Position numbers and translations under genes: made by a program
Notes under the pieces: model-generated
The model's database searches: none
What the model was told of the DNA's origin: nothing
What the model saw: only the letters and a program-made list of their open reading frames with translations
NCBI GenBank assembly: GCA_001464665.1
Contig: LNDP01000015.1
Location: forward strand, 248,001-312,000
Reading direction: 5' to 3'
Source of the DNA: Acidobacteria bacterium Ga0074141
GTDB taxonomy: Bacteria; Acidobacteriota; Blastocatellia; Pyrinomonadales; Pyrinomonadaceae
DNA length: 64,000 nucleotides
In this document: positions 57,400 through 64,000 of the stretch, piece by piece
How the letters are laid out: each line of letters starts with the position of its first letter
How positions within the stretch are numbered: the stretch's first letter is position 1

Positions 57400-58688
57400 T
57401 AGTTTTCGGCGGTCTCCTCAGCGGGTGTGAAAAGCATAAGCGAGACCATCGGGGCGGCCCGCAGCTTGTCGATGAAGGACTGCACGTCGGCGAGCGATAC
57501 GGCGGTGATGGCGTCCGCCTCGGCCTTTGCCGAACGCAGGCTGTAAGTATGAACATCGAGCCAGAGCGTCGTCGGCTCGATCAATGCACGCTTGGCGAGG
57601 ACGAGCCGCTTTGCCGCGTCAAACTCAGCCTGCGAAATGCGGTCGCCGAGCGCCTTCGGGACGGCCTCGTTAACCTCAACGGGCTTGCTTCCGTTGTCCG
57701 GCCGGCTGATATCGGAGAAGCGAATAACGAAAGTGCCCGGCAGGATATTGGCATTGTTTGCGACCGAGACAAGTTCGCGCTTATCTGCCGGAGTAGCGTT
57801 GCGGAGCCGAGTTTCGATCAGCCCGGCGGCAACGAGCGATGCGGGATATTCCTTTGAATTTCGCGAAATTCCGCGGGCGATCATTCGCACCTCGCCTGTT
57901 CCGGCAACTGGCGACGGGACCGACTTCATCACCGTTTCGGGGGCATCGGGCTGGCGGAAGGTCGATGGCACACGTCCATCAGACTTTTTCCAAGCACCGA
58001 AGAACCGTCGTACGGCTCGATAGGCATTCTCACTCTGATACCGACCGCTGAGCGTGATAGTGGCGTTGTCGGCACCAAAGAATCGGCCGTAAGCAAATCG
58101 CAGATCGGCGAAATCGATAGTGTCGATCGACGCAGGTGTTCCATTGGCCGGGCGTCCGTAGGGAAACGTGCCGAGCAAGTGTGAAGCGGCGGCGATATCG
58201 GCAGCGTATGCTGGCTGCTTCTCAAGCTCGGCTGCACGTTTAATGGCCTCTGCCTTAACTGCGGCGGTCACTTCCTTATCGAGCGTCGGCGTCGAAACGG
58301 CGGCGGCCAGCGTCTCGATCATCGTCAGAAAACCTTCCTGATTCGATGACGCAGCGATCTCGATATAATCGTAGTTGCAGGTGACTTCGAGGCCTCCGCC
58401 GACGTCGGAGAAGAAGTCGCGCGACGCCTGGTTGGGAAATATTGCATCGGAAAGCAGGCACATCAAGCCCTCTTTCCCCTGCGGGTCGAAGGCGGCTCCG
58501 GAGTGGACGCGGATTCGGACCTTTACCTGTTCGGCGGTGTCGCTGAACATCAGCACACGCATCCCGTTGAGCAATGTTTCCTGCCGCGGACCGCCACTCG
58601 ATGAGCGCTGTGCGGACATCGCTCCGGCAAATGCGGCAACAAGCGCAAGGGTAGCGAATGATCTAGTTAAAATGGCGTTATTGAACAT
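57399..58688 (-). CDS. M16-peptidase-like protein without the zinc-binding H-x-x-E-H motif
   Basis: A 429-residue secreted protein with a signal peptide at about residues 1-26 (L-A-L-V-A-A-F-A-G-A-M-S-A). It has the M16 fold: L-L-N-G-M-R-V-L (strand), V-R-I-R-V-H-S-G-A-A-F-D-P, then F-G-A-D-N-A-T-I-T-L-S-G. Where active enzymes have G-x-x-H-F-L-E-H the sequence is G-K-E-G-L-M-C-L-L-S-D at 71-81, so both zinc His and the catalytic Glu are gone. It is probably a non-catalytic partner, such as those paired with an active M16 subunit, or a chaperone-like protein. It begins the operon with ubiE and the permeases. Confidence 0.83.
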   Translation of the reverse strand: MFNNAILTRSFATLALVAAFAGAMSAQRSSSGGPRQETLLNGMRVLMFSDTAEQVKVRIRVHSGAAFDPQGKEGLMCLLSDAIFPNQASRDFFSDVGGGLEVTCNYDYIEIAASSNQEGFLTMIETLAAAVSTPTLDKEVTAAVKAEAIKRAAELEKQPAYAADIAAASHLLGTFPYGRPANGTPASIDTIDFADLRFAYGRFFGADNATITLSGRYQSENAYRAVRRFFGAWKKSDGRVPSTFRQPDAPETVMKSVPSPVAGTGEVRMIARGISRNSKEYPASLVAAGLIETRLRNATPADKRELVSVANNANILPGTFVIRFSDISRPDNGSKPVEVNEAVPKALGDRISQAEFDAAKRLVLAKRALIEPTTLWLDVHTYSLRSAKAEADAITAVSLADVQSFIDKLRAAPMVSLMLFTPAEETAEN

Positions 58689-58893
58689 CTTTTCTCGCGG
58701 AGCAAAAGCAAAATGGTAACCTTTTTAGTTGCAAAATTCCATTAGAGTGTTGTAACCGCCTTTACAGCTTTTTTCCATTGCCTCAAACTTAAAGAAAAAA
58801 ATTAACTATAGGCATCGTCACCAAGCGGGAAAGCATCTAGAAACTTTGGATGGACGCCCGGCGTTTCGCGATCAGGCTTTGGAAAATTGACAC

Positions 58894-58921
58894 TTAACAT
58901 TGCGGCGAAACGCGTTATAAT
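58894..58921 (+). promoter_or_regulatory. Promoter for the zinc-ribbon/TonB-type gene
   Basis: TTAACA at 58894-58899 (5/6 to -35) and a perfect TATAAT at 58916-58921 with a 16-base spacer. Transcription would begin near 58928, about 50 bases before ATG 58980. A TTGACA at 58887-58892 overlaps but is too far from the -10. Confidence 0.65.
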
Positions 58922-58963
58922 ATTTAGTTAGATGGTTTTACCTGCTTTTCACCCACGGAACGC

Positions 58964-58970
58964 AGAGGAG
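58964..58970 (+). promoter_or_regulatory. Ribosome binding site that decides the TonB-type start
   Basis: AGAGGAG at 58964-58970 ends nine bases before ATG 58980. It supports 58980 and not the in-frame ATG at 58932. Confidence 0.7.
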
Positions 58971-58979
58971 AAGCGGAAA

Positions 58980-60323
58980 ATGGCAAAGATCTTAAAGTAT
59001 TGCGGAAAGTGCGAAGAGGGGTTTGCAGAACGGTTTACTTTCTGTCCCGATTGCGGAAGCGAACTGCAAGCTTATGAAATGAATCCGGTCGGGCAAGGGG
59101 CCGCACCGCCTTCGCCCGTGTTTCTGGAAGAAACGGCACCGGAGCCGATCGTTGAACCTCAGATCGAGGCAGCAGCGGTCGAGGATGAAGAGATTCTCGA
59201 GCTCGCGAATGCTGACGAACCTGTCGCGGATAGTTTTGCGGCCGCACCCATCGTTGAGATCGATGAAGAGGTTCGGGAGTTCGATGCGTTTGACGAAGAC
59301 GTTCAGGAGATCGAAGTAGAGGAACCGGAGCTGGAAAGGTTGCCGACCTCCGCGGCGGCGTTCTTCGAGCCGAAAGCCTACACGGCAACTCATAGCTCAA
59401 ACGCATCCTATGACCACGACGATGACGGTTACTACATTACCGTTATACAGGAGAGTCCGGGCAAGCAGAGAAACGCGCTTCTTCTTGGAGCAACGTTTTT
59501 GGTGCTGACTGTCGCTTTCGCTTCTTGGGGCTATTCGCTGTTCAATAAAGATCTCGGGATCGGCTCGATCGGTGATACGCAGTCGCTCGCATACCTGATC
59601 GATTCTGTTCCGATGCCCGTCGATGAGATCGAAGAACAAAAGAAAAATGATGACGAAGACGGCGGCGGTGGTGGCGGCGGCGAAGATGAGCTGAAACCTG
59701 TAAACAAAGGCGACCTTGCTGACCAATCTCCAAATCCAACGCGTCCGCCGGATTCGAAGGTCTATCGTAGCGACAACTTTGAACTAAAGATTCCGATACC
59801 CCAAACAGAAGGCGACCGGAAATTTCCGAAAACTGATAACCCGTGGGGCGACCCAAATTCCAAGTACTCGGATCTCTCTAATGGCCCCGGCACCGGCGGC
59901 GGCCAGGGTACCGGAGCTGGTACCGGACAGGGCAGCGGGCGCGGAACGGGTACGGGAAGTGGGTCTGGTTCCGGAAGCGGCAGCGGTAATGGCACCGGTA
60001 ACGGACGTGGTTCCGGAGAAGGTGGACCTCCTCCACCCGCAGCACCGGTCGGACCGACGACGGGATTGAAGATCGTAGCAAAGCCGCGGCCGGGTTATAC
60101 GGAAGCCGCACGCAAGAACGGAACGCAGGGCACTGTTGTGCTTCGTGTGACGTTTCTCGCAAATGGCAGCATCGGTCCGATCTCAACTGTCCGCGGACTT
60201 CCTAACGGTCTTACGGAACAGGCTATCGCAGCCGCACGCAGCATCCGATTCGAAGCGCCGAAGCGCAACGGAGTTCCTAGTGCGATAACGCGAACGATCG
60301 AGTATTCGTTCACGATGTATTAA
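58980..60323 (+). CDS. TonB-family energy-transducing protein with N-terminal zinc ribbon
   Basis: A 447-residue protein. C-G-K-C at 8-11 and C-P-D-C at 22-25 make a zinc ribbon. An acidic linker leads to one membrane helix (about 165-188, A-L-L-L-G-A-T-F-L-V-L-T-V-A-F-A-S-W-G). A periplasmic stretch follows with G-G-G-G-G, then a Gly/Ser/Thr-rich tract (about 303-345). The C-terminal about 95 residues are the TonB C-terminal domain (A-x-P-x-Y-T-x-A-A-R-K-N-G-x-Q-G-T-V-V-L; A-A-x-S-I-R-F). The zinc ribbon would be cytosolic, which is unusual for TonB. It probably couples proton-motive force to an outer-membrane receptor or works as a related periplasm-spanning sensor. Confidence 0.87.
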   Translation: MAKILKYCGKCEEGFAERFTFCPDCGSELQAYEMNPVGQGAAPPSPVFLEETAPEPIVEPQIEAAAVEDEEILELANADEPVADSFAAAPIVEIDEEVREFDAFDEDVQEIEVEEPELERLPTSAAAFFEPKAYTATHSSNASYDHDDDGYYITVIQESPGKQRNALLLGATFLVLTVAFASWGYSLFNKDLGIGSIGDTQSLAYLIDSVPMPVDEIEEQKKNDDEDGGGGGGGEDELKPVNKGDLADQSPNPTRPPDSKVYRSDNFELKIPIPQTEGDRKFPKTDNPWGDPNSKYSDLSNGPGTGGGQGTGAGTGQGSGRGTGTGSGSGSGSGSGNGTGNGRGSGEGGPPPPAAPVGPTTGLKIVAKPRPGYTEAARKNGTQGTVVLRVTFLANGSIGPISTVRGLPNGLTEQAIAAARSIRFEAPKRNGVPSAITRTIEYSFTMY

Positions 60324-60342
60324 AGAGAAGTTAGTTAAATTG

Positions 60343-60372
60343 AAAAAGCCGGGTTTGTCGCCCGGCTTTTTT
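60343..60372 (+). terminator. Strong bidirectional intrinsic terminator
   Basis: GCCGGG (60348-60353), loop TTTGTCG, CCCGGC (60361-60366) and TTTTTT, with AAAAA before the stem. The symmetric A and T tracts let it end both the TonB-type gene (plus) and mtnA (minus, stop 25 bases away). Confidence 0.9.
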
Positions 60373-60397
60373 GTTTTTCTAAGTTGAGGCTGTGGAC

Positions 60398-61453
60398 TCA
60401 ATCTTCGAATTGGGCCTTCAGGCTCTCAATATACGGAGCACGAGCGACGCCTTTTTCGGTAATTATCGCCGTGACAAGATCATTTGGCGTGACGTCAAAG
60501 GCGTAGTTTGAGATGCCAATGCCGTCCGGTGCAAGCTGAATGTCTTTGACATGCGTTATCTCGCGGCGATCGCGTTCCTCGATCGGGATCTCGTCCCCCG
60601 ACGGGCAGTTCATATCAACGGTCGAGAGCGGAGCAGCGACGTAGAACGGAATTCCATGCCTGCGGGCAAGCACGGCGACCATGTAAGTGCCGATCTTGTT
60701 GGCAACGTCGCCGTTGGCCGCGATGCGGTCGCTACCGACCACGACCGCCTGAACCTCGCCGCGTTTCATCATATGGCCACTCATATTGTCCGTAATTAGC
60801 GTTACGGGGATGTCATCTTGCAGGAGTTCCCAGGCGGTTAGCCTTGCACCCTGAAGATACGGCCGCGTCTCATCAGCGATCACCGAAATCTTCTTGCCTT
60901 GATCGACCGCACCGCGAATAACTCCGAGAGCCGTGCCCCAAACGCCGCCGGTCGCGAGAGCTCCGGCATTGCAGTGCGTCAGGACCGTGTCGTTGTCTGC
61001 AATGAGTTCACCGCCAAATTTGGCGATAAGCCGCTGCGATTCGATATCTTCATCGTGGATAGCCTTCGCATCGGCGATCATTATCTGCTTTATCTCAGAG
61101 ATGCTGCGGCCGTCGGCCTTGGCTTTGGCAAAGGTCCGCTTCATCCGGTCGATCGCCCAGAAAAGATTGACCGCAGTCGGGCGCGTCCGCCCGAGGACGT
61201 CGGAAATATATTCGAGTTCCTCTTCGAGATCGGCAATGTCCGTCCCAACGAACTGATTGACGCCGAGCGCGATGCCGTAGGCTGCAGAGACGCCGATCGC
61301 AGGAGCTCCGCGGACGACCATGTCCTTGATGCCGGCCGCGACCTCGTCATAGGTGCGGAGCGTAAGCCACTTTTCCTCGGTCGGCAGCAGTCGCTGATCG
61401 AGCATCAGGACACCTTCATCTGACCACTTCACAGGGATGATATTGAGATTCAT
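60398..61453 (-). CDS. mtnA: S-methyl-5-thioribose-1-phosphate isomerase (MtnA)
   Basis: Isomerises methylthioribose-1-phosphate to methylthioribulose-1-phosphate in methionine salvage. The length of 351 is normal. [12 protein letters not shown] at 49-60 is the substrate loop, [10 protein letters not shown] carries the catalytic Cys161, V-V-V-G-S-D-R-I-A the catalytic Asp242, and D-E-T-R-P-Y-L-Q-G and N-K-I-G-T-Y are signatures. It is not next to other methionine-salvage genes here. ATG 61453 is the clear start. Homology to eIF2B-type proteins is excluded by the intact Cys-Asp pair. Confidence 0.95.
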   Translation of the reverse strand: MNLNIIPVKWSDEGVLMLDQRLLPTEEKWLTLRTYDEVAAGIKDMVVRGAPAIGVSAAYGIALGVNQFVGTDIADLEEELEYISDVLGRTRPTAVNLFWAIDRMKRTFAKAKADGRSISEIKQIMIADAKAIHDEDIESQRLIAKFGGELIADNDTVLTHCNAGALATGGVWGTALGVIRGAVDQGKKISVIADETRPYLQGARLTAWELLQDDIPVTLITDNMSGHMMKRGEVQAVVVGSDRIAANGDVANKIGTYMVAVLARRHGIPFYVAAPLSTVDMNCPSGDEIPIEERDRREITHVKDIQLAPDGIGISNYAFDVTPNDLVTAIITEKGVARAPYIESLKAQFED

Positions 61454-61595
61454 AAGTTCAAAAAGCGGCCTCGGTTAGAGGTCTACCAAGCCGATGACTA
61501 AAAGTTGAACTCTAAACGAAAACGCCGCGAGCCTCAAATTTCCTGAAACCTTTTGCCAGTTGATCGACGTTATATATGCCGGGAAACGAATCTCT

Positions 61596-62267
61596 ATGGT
61601 CATTGAACAGATACTCGACGGCATCCACGGCTCGGTGATCAAGCGTCGCTGGGCACAGCTTTTCACCGCATTTGTCCGTGTGCTTTTAGGCTTCGCTTTT
61701 ATCCCGCCGAGTATTCCGAAGATAATGAGCAGGCCGTTCACGGTTCTGCCGGATTCGAACCCGGTCGGGGCTTACTTCAACGCGCTCTATCATACGGGCT
61801 TCTACTACAACTTTCTCGGCTGGTCGCAGCTTATAGCGGCCATTCTTTTGCTCATTCCGCGAACCTCGCATCTCGGCGCGCTGATGTTCTTTCCGATAAT
61901 CGTTAACATCGCGATACTCACGAGTTCCGTCGGGTTCGTCGGGACGTGGCTGATCACGGGCCTGATGGCTTTGGCCGCACTACATTTGGTCGGGTGGGAG
62001 TATGACCGCTGGAAGGGCATCATCTTCCGCGACCGCGAATGGCGGACAAACACGGACTGGAAACGCATGGCCGGAATCGTGCTCTTTTTCGCAGCGGGTG
62101 GCGTTCCGATGGGGATCCTTTGGTACTGGATCGGCCTCGGAAACTTTCCGAACTATCTGCGGATCACCGGCATTCTGGTTGGGCTCGGCTTTGTCTTTGG
62201 TGTCTTCGTGGCGTTCCACTTCCGGCTTATGCCGGTAGGCAGGCTAGTCGATCCCGATCTGAAATAG
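61596..62267 (+). CDS. DoxX-like polytopic membrane protein
   Basis: A 223-residue protein with about five to six helices. It has F-V-R-V-L-L-G-F-A-F-I-P-P-S-I-P-K in the first helix and W-S-Q-L-I-A-A-I-L-L-L-I-P-R-T-S-H-L-G-A-L in the second pair. A helix pair at the C-terminus precedes R-L-V-D-P-D. This resembles the DoxX group of small quinone-linked membrane proteins, but the match is loose. ATG 61596 with GGGAA at 61581-61585 is preferred over TTG 61560. It is divergent from mtnA. Function unknown. Confidence 0.6.
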   Translation: MVIEQILDGIHGSVIKRRWAQLFTAFVRVLLGFAFIPPSIPKIMSRPFTVLPDSNPVGAYFNALYHTGFYYNFLGWSQLIAAILLLIPRTSHLGALMFFPIIVNIAILTSSVGFVGTWLITGLMALAALHLVGWEYDRWKGIIFRDREWRTNTDWKRMAGIVLFFAAGGVPMGILWYWIGLGNFPNYLRITGILVGLGFVFGVFVAFHFRLMPVGRLVDPDLK

Positions 62268-62310
62268 AAGTTACATTCCACAAACTCCCACACGCCCGGC
62301 CTTCCTTTCA

Positions 62311-62339
62311 TTGAATCTTAATGCCGGTTGCTTTATAGT
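62311..62339 (+). promoter_or_regulatory. Promoter for the alpha-glucan phosphorylase gene
   Basis: TTGAAT at 62311-62316, a 17-base spacer and TATAGT at 62334-62339 match sigma-70 boxes at 4/6 and 5/6. A transcript would start near 62346, about 38 bases before ATG 62384. Confidence 0.55.
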
Positions 62340-62383
62340 TTTGCTTTAATTACTCTCGAACCTCATACCTCACTTTGTAATTA

Positions 62384-64000
62384 ATGCAGGCAGCAACCGA
62401 ACGAATGGATCTAACGTTTCGCTCATTTCGCCCTTTTGGCGCCCAACTTCCGGAGCCGATCAATGCGCTCGACCGGATCGCACGTAACTTTTACTGGTCG
62501 TGGCATCCGGAAGGCGTCGAGCTTTTCCGTGATATCGCTCCGACCATTTGGGACAAGTACGAGCAGCACCCGCTGAAGGTGCTCGAAGAGGTCGGCGAGT
62601 TCCGGCTTTGGCAGAAGGCGGCTGACGACGAATATGTCAAAAAGCTGAACGATTTTGCCGCCAAGTTCGACGCCTATATGGCGGAGGCGGCACGCTCATA
62701 CGAAAACGGACCGACGCCCGAGCATCCGGCGGCATATTTTTGCGCCGAATATGGCGTACATAATTCGCTGCCGAATTATTCGGGCGGTCTGGGCATACTT
62801 GCAGGCGATCATTTGAAATCGGCTAGTGATATGAACGTGCCGCTGGTCGCGGTCGGGCTGCTTTATCGGTACGGATATTTCCGTCAGGACATCGGCCACG
62901 ACGGCTGGCAGGAAGAGCATTACGCAAATATTTTTGGGCATGGGCTTGCGATCACGCCTGTCATCGCCCCGACCGGTGAACGAGTTCGGGTGAGTTGCTA
63001 CATCCGCGGGCGGGAGGTCATCGCTCAGGCTTGGCTCGTTAAGGTCGGCCGCATTTCGCTCTATCTGCTCGACACGAATGTTGATGAAAATAGCGAGGTC
63101 GACCGAATGATCACCGGCCACCTTTACGGCGGCGATTCGGAAACGCGTATCGTTCAGGAAAAAGTGCTTGGGATCGGCGGCGTGCGGTTGCTGCGAAAGC
63201 TCGGCGTTGAACCGAGTGTTTTTCATCTCAATGAAGGGCATGCAGCGTTCTCCACGCTCGAGCTCGTTCATGAGTATCTGGCTAAGAAACCGGAGAAGAC
63301 ATTTGCTGAGGCTCAGGCGTCTGTAAAGGAGCAATGCGTTTTCACGACGCATACGCCGGTCGCCGCGGGTAATGATGTGTTTCAGCCGGAGCAGCTTCGG
63401 TCGTGCTTTAGCCTGGATTACATCGCGTCGCTGAAGTTGGATGAGAGCGAGTTCTTTTCTCTCGGCCGGGTCGATCCCGACGACGAGACGGAACCTTTCG
63501 GGATGACGCCATTTGCGATTCGGATGACGCGCTCAGCGAATGGCGTTGCCGAAAAGCACGGCGAGGTCTCGCGTGGGCTCTGGAAAGATATGTTCCCGGC
63601 AGGCTCGGCTGTGCCGATCTCTCACGTAACGAATGGAGTGCATCCGCCAACGTGGATCGCACCCGCATACCAGCGGCTTTTCGATACGGAGATCGGTCCC
63701 GGTTGGGCAAAGCTTATCCACGATCCGCAGGCATGGGCCGCGGCAATAGACGGTATCGACGACGCAAAGATCTGGCAAAAGCACGTTACGCTTAAGAATC
63801 TTTTGATCGCATTCATCCGCCGCCGGACGCTACGAAAGGAGACCGGCGGTCAGGACACGATCAACGAACGCACGAGCACGTCGGACCTTTTTGACCCGAA
63901 CGCACTGACCATCGGCTTTGCCCGCCGCGTTGCTCAATACAAACGCTGGAATCTGATCTTATCGGACCTCGATCGACTTTTGAGGCTGGTGGATCACGCG
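62384..64000 (+). CDS. glgP: Alpha-glucan phosphorylase, N-terminal part (gene runs off the window)
   Basis: 539 codons are open to base 64000, so the gene is cut at its 3' end. The N-terminus has I-A-R-N-F-Y-W-S-W-H-P-E and F-C-A-E-Y-G-V-H-N-S-L-P-x-Y-S-G-G-L-G-I-L-A-G-D-H, the DUF3417/GT35 hallmarks of the GlgP/MalP-type alpha-glucan phosphorylases. H-L-N-E-G-H-A-A-F, T-H-T-P-V-A-A-G and I-S-H-V-T-N-G-V-H follow, then G-F-A-R-R-V-A-Q-Y-K-R. It releases glucose-1-phosphate from glycogen or maltodextrins with pyridoxal phosphate. The pyridoxal Lys region would be beyond the window. An ATG at 62405 is an alternative start. Confidence 0.92.
   Translation, partial: MQAATERMDLTFRSFRPFGAQLPEPINALDRIARNFYWSWHPEGVELFRDIAPTIWDKYEQHPLKVLEEVGEFRLWQKAADDEYVKKLNDFAAKFDAYMAEAARSYENGPTPEHPAAYFCAEYGVHNSLPNYSGGLGILAGDHLKSASDMNVPLVAVGLLYRYGYFRQDIGHDGWQEEHYANIFGHGLAITPVIAPTGERVRVSCYIRGREVIAQAWLVKVGRISLYLLDTNVDENSEVDRMITGHLYGGDSETRIVQEKVLGIGGVRLLRKLGVEPSVFHLNEGHAAFSTLELVHEYLAKKPEKTFAEAQASVKEQCVFTTHTPVAAGNDVFQPEQLRSCFSLDYIASLKLDESEFFSLGRVDPDDETEPFGMTPFAIRMTRSANGVAEKHGEVSRGLWKDMFPAGSAVPISHVTNGVHPPTWIAPAYQRLFDTEIGPGWAKLIHDPQAWAAAIDGIDDAKIWQKHVTLKNLLIAFIRRRTLRKETGGQDTINERTSTSDLFDPNALTIGFARRVAQYKRWNLILSDLDRLLRLVDHA

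Overview
The window looks like a bacterial chromosome, most likely from an Acidobacteriota-type organism (class Blastocatellia is my best guess). The guess rests on three things: a beta-helix protein with tandem D-x-D-G-D-G-K repeats of the kind common in that group, an exosortase-A (XrtA/PEP-CTERM)-style exopolysaccharide locus, and the mix of housekeeping genes. No phage, IS element, CRISPR array or rRNA is visible; there is one tRNA.

Layout. (1) 1-2211, plus strand: the tail of a GNAT acetyltransferase, purA, a second GNAT protein and tRNA-Lys(UUU), closed by a hairpin. (2) 2252-50863: a roughly 48 kb exopolysaccharide/surface-glycan locus, almost all on the minus strand and probably read from about 50.5 kb towards 2 kb, with many 4-bp ATGA overlaps. 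Read in that direction it encodes a small secreted protein with an exosortase-like tail, a chain-length determinant, an ExeA-type ATPase, a BY-kinase, an initiating sugar-phosphate transferase, an outer-membrane export protein, a Ycf48-like propeller, an O-antigen-type ligase, a GT2, a flippase, a sterol-desaturase-like protein, three full-length asparagine-synthase-type amidotransferases plus one degenerate one, a formyltransferase, NodB-type deacetylases, methyltransferases, several GT4 enzymes, a heparinase-II/III-type lyase, a phosphomannose-isomerase cupin, a GT39 enzyme, an AlgD-like GDP-mannose dehydrogenase, a FemAB-like protein, and two UDP-GlcNAc 2-epimerases. Plus-strand genes at 8160-13510 and 37629-39077 interrupt it. 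(3) 51312-58688, minus strand: an M16-like protein, UbiE, two Dpp/Opp-type permeases, PxpB-PxpC-PxpA (5-oxoprolinase) and an NRAMP-like transporter resembling Bacillus YcsG, with overlapping starts and stops. (4) 58980-64000: a zinc-ribbon/TonB-type protein with its own promoter and terminator, mtnA (minus), a polytopic membrane protein, and the first 539 codons of an alpha-glucan phosphorylase.

How the genes fit together. The glycan locus has all steps of a Wzx/Wzy-type pathway: lipid-linked initiation, sugar addition, flipping, polymerisation or ligation, length control by the PCP protein and kinase, export through OPX, and trimming. The nucleotide-sugar genes point to uronic acid (GDP-mannuronate) and ManNAc. 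The repeated amidotransferases suggest, as inference, that uronic acids are converted to uronamides. No exosortase gene lies in the window although many of its usual partners do. Start codons were chosen by family alignment, overlap and visible Shine-Dalgarno sequence; alternatives are given in the entries.
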